A stretch of 64,000 nucleotides of DNA from DASQPA01 sp963757335 (GCA_963757335.1 CAVWRJ010000008.1:1098322-1162321); one strand, 5' to 3'. Shown: positions 24,291-33,057, counted from the stretch's first letter. Numbers and translations: made by a program. Notes: a model not told the origin generated them from the letters alone.

Positions 24291-25082
24291 ATGACCCCCG
24301 ACTGGCCCATCCTCGAATTCGATCCGGAGAGGTCGGCGCTGATCGAGCCCCACCGCACGATCACGCCGGTCTCGATCCCGGAATTGGCGGTGGCGTGTTT
24401 CTTCAAGGACGTCGTGGACGACATCGTCCAGCGCGACAACCTGGTTCCGCTGACGACGCAGCGGAGCGAAATGGGGCAGCACCCCATCTATGAGATCTCC
24501 TATAGGAAGCGCCGCATCGCCATCTTTCATGCCGGCGCCGGGGCGCCCATGGCTGCGGGTCTGCTCGAGGGGGCGATCGCTCATGGCGCCCGAGTGGTCA
24601 TCGCTTGCGGCGGCGCCGGGGTGCTCGATCCGACGATCCCGCTGGGGCAGATCATCGTTCCCACCGCCGCGATTCGTGACGAGGGCACCTCGTATCACTA
24701 CCTCCCGCCCAGCCGCGAGGTGGCGGCCCATCCCCGCGGCTTAGAGATCCTCCGCGAGGTGCTCGAGTGCCAGGACCGTCCGTACTCGTTCGGCAAGACC
24801 TGGACGACCGACGCCGTCTTCCGCGAGACGCGCGGAAAAATCCAGGCGAGGCGGGCCGAGGGGGCGATCGTCGTCGAGATGGAAGCCGCCGCGCTCTTCG
24901 CCATCGGCGACTTCAGAAACGTCCTCGTGGCCCAACTTCTCTACGCAGGAGACAATGTCGGAGGCGAGAGCTGGGACCATCGAGATTGGGGCGCGCAGAA
25001 ATCGATCCGGAAGTCGCTCTTCTTTCTCGCTTGCGAGGCTTGCTGCGAGGCGGCGAGCGTCGCAACCGAGGCGACGACTTAG
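24291..25082 (+). CDS. Nucleoside phosphorylase (PNP/UDP phosphorylase superfamily)
   Basis: Predicted cytosolic enzyme of 263 residues catalysing phosphorolysis of a nucleoside. Family features: the glycine-rich stretch HAGAGAPMAAGLLEG, the CGGAG turn, the IVPTAAIRDEG block and the VVEMEAAALF motif that holds the substrate ribose and base. It starts 1 base after the NRPS-2 stop, so it is probably co-transcribed and translationally coupled, which is unusual for a salvage enzyme. It could serve nucleotide salvage or act on a nucleoside-like molecule linked to the NRPS; the sequence does not decide. A 30-codon remnant of the same gene lies at 28784-28873. Confidence 0.85.
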   Translation: MTPDWPILEFDPERSALIEPHRTITPVSIPELAVACFFKDVVDDIVQRDNLVPLTTQRSEMGQHPIYEISYRKRRIAIFHAGAGAPMAAGLLEGAIAHGARVVIACGGAGVLDPTIPLGQIIVPTAAIRDEGTSYHYLPPSREVAAHPRGLEILREVLECQDRPYSFGKTWTTDAVFRETRGKIQARRAEGAIVVEMEAAALFAIGDFRNVLVAQLLYAGDNVGGESWDHRDWGAQKSIRKSLFFLACEACCEAASVATEATT

Positions 25083-25097
25083 CTTCCGCCGGTACTC

Positions 25098-25733
25098 CTA
25101 GGAGTTGCCGCCGCGGAGGCGGGCCAACTCCTCTTGTAGCGCCCGGATCACTTGGTCCTGTTCGTCCGCCCAGAGCAGGGGTTCACCAGAGATCGAGTCC
25201 CGTAGGCGCAGTCTCTCCCCTTCGGGCACGAGATGGAGATCGGTCGTCCGGCAGGCGAGCGCTCCGCTCCCCTCCACCTCCAGCGCCTGATACTTCCCGT
25301 TTGCCAGCCGGTAGCCCTGGAGTCGGGGCCGCAAGTATTCTCCGAGAGGATCGAACAGGAAATACTCTTCCACCCCCAGCCGCTCGTAAATCCGCTTTTT
25401 GAGATGCGTGTCCTCGGCCCGGGTGCTCTTCGAGGTAACTTCGATGGCGAGGGACGGGGCCCGTCCCTCCTCCCACAGCTTGTAGACGCGGCGCACCCGC
25501 TTGTCGACTCCCTTCACCAGGAAGAGATCGGGTGCCACGCAGGCTCCGGGGTTCCCCTCCTCATAGTAGAGAAGCATGTTGCCCCAGACGTAGACATCGG
25601 GAACGTCGGCGTAGCGCCGCCCCAGGGTGTGGATCAGGTCGAGCATGACCTGGCCGTGGACTTGGGTCTCTGCCATGGGCCGGCCGTCGGACTCCGGGTA
25701 GTGCAGCGGGTGAGAGAGAGCGATCGCTGACAT
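25098..25733 (-). CDS. Uma2 family (DUF820) PD-(D/E)XK nuclease-like protein
   Basis: 211 residues from the ATG at 25733 (MSAIALSHP); a longer in-frame start exists 13 codons upstream. The core is typical of the Uma2 family: VWGNMLLYYEEG, then VAPDLFLVKG, then SLAIEVTSKSTR with the E-x-x-x-K arrangement, and EEYFLFDP. The C-terminal helix (QALQEELARLRG-like) is a short coiled coil common in the family. These restriction-like folds are abundant in cyanobacteria, Chloroflexi and Acidobacteriota and their biological role is not settled. It faces the nucleoside phosphorylase tail to tail, 15 bases apart. Confidence 0.85.
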   Translation of the reverse strand: MSAIALSHPLHYPESDGRPMAETQVHGQVMLDLIHTLGRRYADVPDVYVWGNMLLYYEEGNPGACVAPDLFLVKGVDKRVRRVYKLWEEGRAPSLAIEVTSKSTRAEDTHLKKRIYERLGVEEYFLFDPLGEYLRPRLQGYRLANGKYQALEVEGSGALACRTTDLHLVPEGERLRLRDSISGEPLLWADEQDQVIRALQEELARLRGGNS

Positions 25734-25910
25734 CGGGAACCTCCGGCTCCGGCGGGCGCGCAATCCGAGCACAAGAACCCGCCTGAGCCTGACCTCTTGG
25801 GAGGGAAGTCTAGCATGGGGGCTCCGGTGGCAGCCGGCGGTCGTTGACGTCCTACTCGCGGATGCCGCCTGGCAAACCTCGCTCTTCCAACAGTACCCGC
25901 CGGACAGGTA

Positions 25911-25925
25911 GGGGCTTTAAGCCCC
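25911..25925. repeat. Short intergenic palindrome
   Basis: GGGGCTT-T-AAGCCCC, a 7-bp stem with one central base, lies in the 227 bases between the Uma2 start and the next gene's stop. It resembles the GC-rich dispersed palindromes found between genes in such genomes. No U-tract follows, so terminator function is doubtful. Confidence 0.4.
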
Positions 25926-25960
25926 CGTGCCTGCCCGGCGTAACCTCGGCCGAACCGTCC

Positions 25961-26488
25961 CTACCCGCGCTGATGCCGGGCGCGGATCCGCCCGACCTGC
26001 TCTTCGGCCCCCGGCCCAGCCGCTTCGAGCAGAGTCGCCAGAGCGAGAGGCGAGCGGACGATCGCCTCCAGGATATGAAGCCCCTCGGCCCACCGCGGCT
26101 CCCCGCGGTCGAGCCATCCGGCGACCTGGGGACCCTGGTCGCCATAGACCGCGATCAAAGGATAGCCCTCGGGAGCCGCCCCGTCCTCTATATGGAAGAG
26201 CGGCTCGCGGTCGATCACGGGAAGGAGGACGGAGAGGAGCCGCGCGGTCTCCTCATGCCAAAGGACAGCGACGGGAGGATCGCCGGCGTCGACCTCCTCC
26301 CACTGCCGTAGAACGGCGACCGCCCCCGGCTTGCCAGGGACAGGCTCGATCTTCCAGGGACCGGAGAGCTCCGCCTCCGCGGCGGTCAGCGAGTCGTCCT
26401 GCTCGCGCAGGTGGGCCAGGTAGGCGGGGGAGAAGGCGTTGTCGAGGGGGGCGGGAGGGACACTGATACCATGACGGGAGCTTTGCAT
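25961..26488 (-). CDS. Hypothetical protein, 175 residues
   Basis: Not assigned to a family. The ATG at 26488 has an AGAGGT-like ribosome site a few bases upstream. The protein is soluble with no signal peptide or membrane segment; it alternates short beta-prone stretches (AVAVLRQWEEV, LIAVYGDQGPQVAGWL) with an alpha-helical tail (LALATLLEAAG). Acidic and Ala/Leu-rich composition matches its host genome, so it is probably native. It is on the same strand as the Uma2 gene, 227 bases upstream of it. Confidence 0.6.
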   Translation of the reverse strand: MQSSRHGISVPPAPLDNAFSPAYLAHLREQDDSLTAAEAELSGPWKIEPVPGKPGAVAVLRQWEEVDAGDPPVAVLWHEETARLLSVLLPVIDREPLFHIEDGAAPEGYPLIAVYGDQGPQVAGWLDRGEPRWAEGLHILEAIVRSPLALATLLEAAGPGAEEQVGRIRARHQRG

Positions 26489-26950
26489 GAGCGGTTACCT
26501 CTTGCAGAGTCAGGGGTCGGTTCGAGCTGGTAACTCGGGCCGGCCCCGTTTGGGGGTTGGGAGGACGATCCTCCCGATGTTTGGAAGGTAGCATGAATGG
26601 AGCGGTAATGGAAGGGTGGGGCGGACGCGATTCAGGTACCATAGAGGCGAGGCCGAACGGCTGGCACCTCGCGGATCTGCTCCCGTGGCACCGAACCCGC
26701 TATCGAGATCGCCGCCATGAGCCTTCGACTCTGGTGTCCTTGTCCCATCGGCTCTCCGCGAGAGTATGGGGGGAGTGCCTCCCGTCGTGGCCTTGCGGTA
26801 GAGTGGTGGAAACGAAATCGCTGGTGAGGGATCTCGATGCCGGCCGCAAGCTCACGATGGAGGCGTTCGGGCGAGCTAGGGGTCGTGGTGCGGCCCCCTC
26901 CTGCGGATTGATTACCCATAGAGCAGCCCTGGCGGCTTCCCCGCGGTTGT
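26489..26950. other. No recognisable gene
   Basis: 462 bases between the hypothetical gene and the first attC-like site. Open frames on both strands (for example a 95-codon minus-strand frame at 26632-26919) have no family features, no ribosome site and odd amino-acid composition. If the attC-like site downstream is real, this could be the remains of a non-coding or decayed cassette. Confidence 0.4.
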
Positions 26951-27047
26951 GTTCAACCTGCGTCTATCCGAGATCCTCCCGCGACCGGTGGCGGACTCCG
27001 GACCTCTGGCGTGGGAGGAACCCGGAAAGACACGCTAAACGTTAGGC
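26951..27047 (+). other. attC-like recombination site (upstream of the NlpC/P60 cassette)
   Basis: R'' core GTTCAAC at 26951-26957 and R' core GTTAGGC at 27041-27047 fit RYYYAAC and GTTRRRY. Between them are imperfect inverted arms: CCTCCCGCGACC pairs with GGCGTGGGAGG with an unpaired base, and GCGTCTATCCG pairs with CGGAAAGACACGC. Extra unpaired bases on one side are typical of integron attC hairpins. Read by eye; not scored with a covariance model. Confidence 0.5.
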
Positions 27048-27110
27048 GAAGCGCTACGGTCAAAGAAAAGGCAGCTCAAAGGAGCTGTCCGTCGGGTGCC
27101 GGAGGTGCAC

Positions 27111-27854
27111 ATGGAGAACATTGCGTTTCCGGTGATGCTGGCGGGCGACGTCGTCCTCTTTAGGGGTCGCGGCCTCAGTCGACTCCTGGAGATCGCTCAG
27201 GGACTCGCCCGCTTTCGTTGGAGCGGGGATACATGTTCCCACGCGGCATTCGGTATCAGCACGGGCCTGCTAATCCACGCCGTCAAGGGCTCTGGAGTCT
27301 GCGTCGCGTCGGCTTTCACGGAGCTGAGCGGGCTCCCACTCGGGTCGTGGCGTGCATATCGCAATCTCAGGCTGCTGGAGCGCCATGATGCGGGTTTTCC
27401 GGAAACGGGAGTCCTGGTGGGCGACCTGGCCGAGTTCTATCTTGGACAGCGTTACAAGATCACGTCGCCAGGCAGGCAGCGGGACGATACGGCATTCTGC
27501 TCTCAGTTGGTCGGCAGGGTATACGAGGCAATAGGGCTGCCGTTCTCCAAGCCATCGGATGCACTGTGGCCCATCGATATCGCGCGTGATGTCAACGGTA
27601 CCGAATGGGTAGACGTGACGGTTCAGTGGCTAGCGATCCTGCTAGGGTCCGGTGAGTATGCTGCGCTGAGAGCAAAATACCTTGCCCAGTCCCAAGCGCT
27701 CAAGAGCGGGATTGAACTCGTGCGCGACGTGCACGTTGAGGTAGAGAACGGGCTTCAACTCTACAGGTCACGCTTCGGTGCACCGCCACACGGCTTGTCC
27801 TCTGGCAAGACATACTGGGACACAACTGGATCTGGGGACCGAGGCAGTGGATGA
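27111..27854 (+). CDS. NlpC/P60-like (YiiX/YebB type) cysteine hydrolase, probable integron cassette gene
   Basis: 247 residues from the ATG at 27111, chosen for a GGAGGT ribosome site 4 bases upstream; a GTG at 27096 is possible. The N-terminal GDVVLFRGRG stretch, His44 in CSHAAFGIS and Cys130 in FCSQLV follow the circularly permuted papain-like NlpC/P60 arrangement, where Cys and His form the catalytic pair. Members cleave amide or ester bonds in cell wall, lipid or protein substrates; the substrate here is unknown. No signal peptide is visible. The gene has lower GC than the NRPS genes and sits between two attC-like sites (26951-27047 and 27859-27971), one of which starts 5 bases after its stop codon. 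That is the normal layout of an integron cassette. Confidence 0.72.
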   Translation: MENIAFPVMLAGDVVLFRGRGLSRLLEIAQGLARFRWSGDTCSHAAFGISTGLLIHAVKGSGVCVASAFTELSGLPLGSWRAYRNLRLLERHDAGFPETGVLVGDLAEFYLGQRYKITSPGRQRDDTAFCSQLVGRVYEAIGLPFSKPSDALWPIDIARDVNGTEWVDVTVQWLAILLGSGEYAALRAKYLAQSQALKSGIELVRDVHVEVENGLQLYRSRFGAPPHGLSSGKTYWDTTGSGDRGSG

Positions 27855-27858
27855 GCAC

Positions 27859-27971
27859 GCCGAACAGTTCGCTGCAGGCGACAACACTCGCCGCCTTCAC
27901 CTCGGCTCGCTTCGCTCGCCCTCGGTTCGGCTTGCGGGTGTTGCGCCTGTGCTCAATGCCGATCGTTGGGC
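27859..27971 (+). other. attC-like recombination site (downstream of the NlpC/P60 gene)
   Basis: R''-like GCCGAAC (27859-27865, one mismatch to RYYYAAC) and R' GTTGGGC (27965-27971). The inner arms GGCGACAACACTCGC (27877-27891) and GCGGGTGTTGCGCC (27934-27947) pair over 13 positions with one extra A on the first strand, the extrahelical base that marks attC hairpins. Length 113 bases is within the known range. Confidence 0.6.
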
Positions 27972-28200
27972 AGCGCGGCTCTTGATTAGCGGGTACCTTC
28001 CGGCGACCCCTCCCAGGGGGGGAGACCCGTCCACCCGAAAACTGACCCCAGCCAGGGTGCCAGGTGAACGGCGCGGGCGGGCGCGCACTGCAAGCCTCTC
28101 TGCTGCATTGACCGGCTGCAGATGGCTATCTTCGTCTCGGAATGAGGCCCGATTTCTCTCTCGCCGAGAGGGTTTCACCTCTCGGGTGCCGGCCGCTGCG
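27972..28200. repeat. Intergenic stretch with a palindromic-repeat fragment and a hairpin
   Basis: 28005-28030 holds CCCCTCCCAGGGGGGAG, which resembles the arms of the element inserted in the NRPS-1 epimerase (3828-4062) and is probably a fragment of the same family. A perfect 8-bp hairpin (CCGAGAGG at 28164-28171, CCTCTCGG at 28178-28185) lies just beyond the stop of the minus-strand toxin gene and may end that transcript, although no U-tract follows. Confidence 0.4.
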
Positions 28201-28503
28201 TCACAGCTCTGGAGCGGTGCCGCGGCTGGTGTGCCAAAACGCGTCGACTTCGACGATTTCGGGAGAGACCGTCCGGTCGTAGAGGAAGTAATGCACTCGC
28301 CGGAGATGAAGGCGTCGCAGCCCTTCGACTCGCGGATCGTGGGCGGGAGCCCCTGGGTAGGGATTGGTGGAGATCAGGTCGAATCCGCGCTCGACCTCGC
28401 GACCTAGGAGGTCCGGGACCGCAGGTCGGTTGGTGTGCCACCACTTCGCTGCCCTGCGGATCTGGCGAGCGGCGTTCGCGGACACGCGGAGAGCGTGCCT
28501 CAA
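28201..28503 (-). CDS. RelE/ParE-type toxin
   Basis: 100 residues from a TTG start at 28503 that overlaps the antitoxin stop. The sequence runs ALRVSANAARQIRRAAKWW then GLRRLHLRRVHYFLYDRT, matching the ParE/RelE fold in which a basic beta-sheet binds either gyrase or the ribosome; the N-terminal helical hairpin is ParE-like. Translation is coupled to the upstream antitoxin frame. Start choice follows family alignment (VSANAARQI lies near the N-terminus). The antitoxin is frameshifted, so either the pair is inactive or the sequence has an error. Confidence 0.7.
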   Translation of the reverse strand: MRHALRVSANAARQIRRAAKWWHTNRPAVPDLLGREVERGFDLISTNPYPGAPAHDPRVEGLRRLHLRRVHYFLYDRTVSPEIVEVDAFWHTSRGTAPEL

Positions 28504-28719
28504 TGCTGTCGAATTTCGTCGAGAAGCTGCTGCCCGTCCACCCAGTCGCCGCGAGCGATCTGGTCCATCGATTCCCGGATGAAAGCCACCTCGTCCTCGG
28601 AAGAGGTCAAAACCCTCTTCGGCCTCGGGGATGAGCACGGTGACCGTGGAACCCTCTTCGAGGAGGCCCTCTGGGAGATCGAGTTGACCTCGGACGACCT
28701 TTGCCGTCAGCATCTTCAT
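28500..28719 (-). pseudogene. Antitoxin of the ParE-type pair, with a 1-nt frameshift
   Basis: Starts MKMLTAKVVRGQLDLPEG at 28719, the usual N-terminus of small antitoxins paired with ParE toxins. Near 28600-28607 the frame shifts by one extra base; after the shift it reads SEDEVAFIRESMDQIARG and ends LLDEIRQH with a TGA overlapping the toxin TTG. The full span is 220 bases, one more than a multiple of three. A free toxin with a broken antitoxin would be lethal, so either the toxin is silent or the extra base is a sequencing error. Confidence 0.65.
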
Positions 28720-28783
28720 AGAGGTATTAGACCCCGGAAGGATCGCCCCGGGCCCGGCCCCGAGAGGTGCCACCCTCTGGCGC

Positions 28784-28873
28784 CAGATCATCGTTCCCAC
28801 CGCCGCGATTCGTGACGAGGGCACCGACGCCTGCTGCGAGGCGCCGGGCGTCGGGGCCGACGCAACGACTTAG
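28784..28873 (+). pseudogene. Internally deleted remnant of the nucleoside phosphorylase gene
   Basis: The first 42 bases (QIIVPTAAIRDEGT) are identical to 24648-24689 of the phosphorylase gene; they are joined in frame to a close match of that gene's last 15 codons (DACCEAPGVGADATT and TAG). About 350 bases between the two parts are missing, and there is no start codon. It lies 3.8 kb downstream of the intact gene, which points to a duplication followed by deletion, or to a rearrangement that inserted the intervening genes. Confidence 0.8.
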
Positions 28874-28950
28874 GCGCCGTCGGCCGCTTGGCCCGCATCC
28901 GGGACGGGGCGATCGCGGGCGGCGGTCGCGCCTCCCGCCGGCAAGCGCGT

Positions 28951-31006
28951 TCACCCGATGCCGTTGCGGATCAACGCGAGGTCAACCGACCGCGAGAACT
29001 CCACCGCATCGGTGTACAGCACATTCATGGAGAGCTTCTTCGCGTTGGCCCCCTGGTATTTCGGGATGGCGAGATAGCTCGTCAGGTTGCGGTTCGCGCT
29101 CTCCGCGCCGGCGAACGCGGTCCGCTCCAAGGGTCGCCTTCCGGTCATCGGGATCGACGGGGTCAAGGTCCACGATAACAGGAAGAGGTCGCACTGCACG
29201 TTGCTGCGCTTGTTCGGGTCCCGATCGTCTTTCTGGCACAGGCCGTCGAACCCGTCGAACTTGTTGAGCTGACCGATCGGGAGTGGGGTGCCGCCGGGCG
29301 GGATCGCGTACTTCGAGTCGCTCGCCGCGCTGTTGAGGGCCATGGTGTCGAAGACGTTCGTGTCGCTGAAGATGTCGAAGACCGTCAGATCCCCTGCTGC
29401 CGGATCCCTCGCATACCAGTCGCGGTATTTGTATAGCCCCTGCCGGCGATAGGCGTCGGTGACGTAGTCCTTCGGCCTGGCGGCCGGCGCCGTGTTCGGA
29501 CCGTCGACATCGAAGACGACCAGGACCGTCCCCTGATTCGGCTTGAGGAAATCGCCCAGCGGCCGGTCGGCCAGCCGCCGGCCGTCGCTCTGGAGCGGAA
29601 AGAGCCACTTCGCGAGGCCGGTCTTCCCCTTGCTGTCACCCAGGAAGACGCCGGCGAGCGCGTCGAAAACCTGCTGGTTGAAGTTCTTGAACTGCGAGAC
29701 CCTGAGGATCACCAGCTCGTTGTGCGACTGCATGAAGGTCCGGATGCTCGCGACCAGGCCGGGGAAACTCGGTCCGGGGAAGTCCGGGTTCAGCACGTTG
29801 ACATCGATCTGGTGGTAGGTCGTGATCTTCGCCGGGTCGATCGTCTTCAGATCGCCGCTGTAGAGGGGCCGCAGGTCGAAATAGCGCACGCCGGAGCTCA
29901 GCTGCTGCCGGATCGAGAGATCCTGCGTCCGCGCGATGTTGTCGGCGAACGCCCCCGCGTCGTGCGAGCCGGGGATGGCGATCTGGCGCAGCGTCTTGTC
30001 CTTGAGCTGATCGCGATGAGTCGCCCATCCAGCGGCTGCGGTCGAAGACCAGCGACGCGTTGCCGAAGAGCTTGAAGCCTCCCGAGTTGAGGTAAAAGAG
30101 CTGGATGGCGACTTTCCCGTTGGTGGCAACGTGGGCGACGATCCCATCGTCGTATCGATATGCGGTCTGGCCGGGGACGAGGAAGTCCTGCCAGGTGATC
30201 TTCGTGCCGGCGAGCAGGCCGACGACCTGATAGAGGGAGGACCCGGAAGTGTGCGTGGCGAAAACCTCTCCCGCGTCCGTCAGGGCGACCGAGGGCTGGC
30301 TGCCGGTATCCGCATACGCAGACGCCGGCCGGTTGAACATGATGGGAGCCGTGATCGCGGTCTGCGACGGATCGAACGAGCCGGTCAAGCAGGACAGCTT
30401 GCCGCTCCGCTCGAACACCACCACCACCGATCCCTGGTTGTTGATCGCCACGGACGGATGCGCGCCGTTATTGACCAACGGATTCACGCCACACCAGGTG
30501 AGCGTGGTGCCGGCGAGCTTGCCGCGGCGGTAGGAGAGGTTGTTCCCCGTCTGATGGACCTCGAGGACGACGCCGGACTTGTTCAGGGCGACCGACGGGA
30601 AGGTCGAGCCGGTCGGTGAGAACTCGGTGAACTGGAACGGCGGATTGGCGTCCGCATTGGTGTCCACCCTGGCGGCGGCGTACTTCACCTTGTCGTTCTG
30701 GTCCGCCAGGACGATCGCCACCGAGTCGTCGTTATACGCCACGGCCGGGTTTTTCCCATCGGCGATCTTCCCGCGGTTCGCCTTGTCGGTGAAGCGGAGA
30801 TCGAGCTTCACGAGGTTCCCCTGCCGGAAGTTCAACGTGTCGTTGATCTCCCCCATGTGCACTTCGATGAACTGATTCTGGCTGTTGATCGCACAGCTTG
30901 GGGACCTGCCGTTGTCGAACCCCACCGGTGTCTCCTCGAAACCCAGGCTGCGCGGATTCCGGGCGGTGTACAAGCGCGGGCTGACACCAAAGAACACGCT
31001 CTTCAT
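28951..31006 (-). CDS. Repeat-domain / PI-PLC-like phosphodiesterase fusion (needs one frameshift)
   Basis: About 684 residues once one base near 30025 is skipped. The N-terminal half (about residues 1-330) has repeats of the form PSVAINNQG-xVVxVxxxxG-LxxxxGxLxGxxItW, suggesting a beta-propeller or lectin-like binding domain. The C-terminal half matches the PI-PLC X family: TLRQIAIPGSHDAGAF (catalytic His), SGVRYFDLR, and TYHQIDVN (second His). Such enzymes cleave phosphoinositide or similar phosphodiester headgroups. The ATG at 31006 has an AAGGAG site 6 bases upstream. No classical signal peptide is seen. Frame 1 gives DRSRWM and the shifted frame continues ATHRDQLKDK without loss, so the break is a single extra G. 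Confidence 0.7.
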
Positions 31007-31139
31007 ACGGCTCCTTCCTGTGAGTTGGAGGGCAGTCAGTGGCGCTAGCCTACGGCGGAGTGACTCGCGAGCGCAAGAAAGGCGCGCCTCGCGGGCCGTG
31101 GCTTCTCGAACCGCCTCGGCTTGTCACCCCCCGGCGGTC

Positions 31140-32099
31140 TCACTTCCTCCCTAGGATCGTCGCGATGTCGTGCTTATCCAGCGTGAGGTTCGCCGCCGCC
31201 ACGATCGGATCGACCTGTAGAGGGCGCCTAAAGCCGGCGATGGCCCCGTTCACGGCCGGGTTGCGGAGGGTCCAGGCCACCGCGACCGCCCCCGGCGTAG
31301 TGTCGTGGCGGGCGGCGACCCGCCGCAGCCGCTCCACCAGCTCGAGGTTCTGGGTGAGCTGGGGCTCGCGGAACCACTCGCTGTGCCGGCGCCAGTCGTC
31401 CGCGGGCAGCGCCGCGATCCGCTCCCGCGTCATCGCGCCGGAGAGCAGGCCGGAGGCCATCGGCGAGTACACGATCATCCCGATCCCTTCCCGCTCGGCG
31501 ACGGGGAGGATCTCCACTTCAATCCGACGGTCGAGGAGCGAGTACGGCGGCTGCAGGGTCTCCACCGGCGCGATGGCCTGCGCTCGCCGAAGCTGTCTGG
31601 CGTTGAAGTTCGACACACCGATGTGGCGCACCACCCCGCGCTCCTTGAGCTCGGCGAGCGTCGACCAGCCCTCCTCGATCTCCTCATCGGGGACCGGCCA
31701 GTGGATCTGGTAGAGGTCGATGGCCTCGACGCCGAGGCGCTCGCGGCTGCCCTCCACCTCGCGCAGCAGCGAGTCGCGCCGGAGGCTCCGTGTCTTGGTC
31801 CTCCCCGGTCCCTCGGGCAGCCCGCCCTTGGTGAAGACATAGGGGCGCGGTTCGACACCGGCCAGGGCGCGCCCGATGACCCGTTCCGAGTGCCCGAAGC
31901 CATAGTGCGCCGCGGTGTCGATCCAGTTCACCCCGAGCGCCAGCGCGTGGCGGATCGCCGCGATCGATTCCTCGTCATCCTGCGGTCCCCAGCCCCCCTC
32001 GTAGCCACCGCCTCCAATCGCCCAGGCGCCGAAGCCGACGCGGGTGATCTTGAGACCGGTGGCGCCCAGCTCAGCTGTCTTAAGCGCCGTGGGCGTCAT
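31140..32099 (-). CDS. Aldo/keto reductase
   Basis: 319 residues. NADPH-dependent oxidoreductase of the AKR family, cytosolic. The catalytic tetrad is present: Asp61 and Tyr66 (WIDTAAHYGFG), Lys91 (FTKGG) and His133 (QIHWP). Also present are the VGFGAWAIGGG start, GVSNFNARQL and YSPMASGLLSG blocks typical of the family. The ATG at 32099 has AGGAG 6-7 bases upstream. It lies 133 bases upstream of the PI-PLC gene on the same strand and may share a transcript. The substrate cannot be read from the sequence. Confidence 0.92.
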   Translation of the reverse strand: MTPTALKTAELGATGLKITRVGFGAWAIGGGGYEGGWGPQDDEESIAAIRHALALGVNWIDTAAHYGFGHSERVIGRALAGVEPRPYVFTKGGLPEGPGRTKTRSLRRDSLLREVEGSRERLGVEAIDLYQIHWPVPDEEIEEGWSTLAELKERGVVRHIGVSNFNARQLRRAQAIAPVETLQPPYSLLDRRIEVEILPVAEREGIGMIVYSPMASGLLSGAMTRERIAALPADDWRRHSEWFREPQLTQNLELVERLRRVAARHDTTPGAVAVAWTLRNPAVNGAIAGFRRPLQVDPIVAAANLTLDKHDIATILGRK

Positions 32100-32309
32100 G
32101 GCGTCTCCTCTCCAACCGTAGTTTCAGCGGGCAAGGATGGCCCGACAATCACTCCGATAGCCTATCTTCAATCGAAGTGAGCGCGCGAGATCGACCTGCG
32201 CCGGCATCCACCCGGCGCCGGTTGGACGCCCTCCCGGGCGCCCACTAGAATGGGGAGAGCGAAGGGCGGTCGTGAAGGAGCGTCGCCCGACATTTTACCC
32301 AATTACACG

Positions 32310-33030
32310 GTACGCCGACTTCGTCTCAGCTCCACGGACCCGCGTGAGATGGTCTCCGGACTTTGATCCCGATCCCGGGACCACGAGTCGCGGTACGCGG
32401 ACTTCGTCTCAAAGTCCGAGTATCGCGGTATGCGGCCTCCGGACTTTGCTTCCGATCCCGAGACCACGAGTCGCAGTACGCGGACTTCGTCTCAGAGTCC
32501 GCGTATCGCGGAACGCGGTCCCCGGACTTTGATCCCGATCCCGGGACCACGAGTCGCGGTACGCGGACTTCGTCTCAAAGTCCGCGTATCACGGAACGCG
32601 GTCCCCGGATTTTGCTTCCGATCCCGGGACCATGAGTCGCGGTACGCGTACTTCGTCTCAGGGTCCGCGTATCGCGGAACGCGGTCTCCGGACTTTGCTT
32701 CCGATCCGGGACCACGAGTCGCGGTACACGGACTTCGTCTCAGAGTCCCCGTATCGCGGAACGCGGTCTCTGGACTTTGCTTCCGATCCCGGGACCACGA
32801 GTCGCGGTATGCGTACTTCGTCTCAAAGTCCGCGTATCGCGGAACGCGGCCTCCGGACTTTGCTTCCGATCCGGGACCACGAGTCGCGGTACACGGACTT
32901 CGTCTCAGAGTCCACGTATCGCGGAACGCGGTCTCTGGACTTTGATTCCGATCCCGGACCACGAGTCGCGGTACGCGTACTTCGTCTCAGAGTCCACGTA
33001 TCGCGGTACGCGGTCTCTGGACTTTGATTC
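32310..33030. repeat. 83-bp tandem repeat array (about 8.5 copies) with internal hairpins
   Basis: The marker GGACTTTG recurs at 32358, 32441, 32524, 32607 (GGATTTTG), 32690, 32772, 32855, 32937 and 33019, a period of 82-83 bases. Each unit contains TACGCGGACT then a 9-base loop TCGTCTCAG then AGTCCGCGTA, a near-perfect 10-bp hairpin, plus a CCCGGGACCACGAGTCG segment. Units differ by point changes, so the array is not brand new. Because 83 is not a multiple of three, no single protein repeat is maintained. There are no unique spacers, so it is not a CRISPR. It ends exactly where the truncated PhoD coding sequence begins. Confidence 0.9.
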
Positions 33031-33057
33031 TCCGCGGCGCACGGCGCCGCCGCAGTC

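Noticed and set aside
26557..27045. 162-codon plus-strand frame
   Set aside because: No ribosome site or family features, and it runs across a structured attC-like site.
27778..28407. 209-codon plus-strand frame
   Set aside because: It crosses the attC-like site and lies opposite the ParE-type toxin, which has clear family motifs on the other strand.
32310..33030. CRISPR array
   Set aside because: The units are contiguous, nearly identical 82-83 bp repeats without unique spacers, and no cas genes are in the window.
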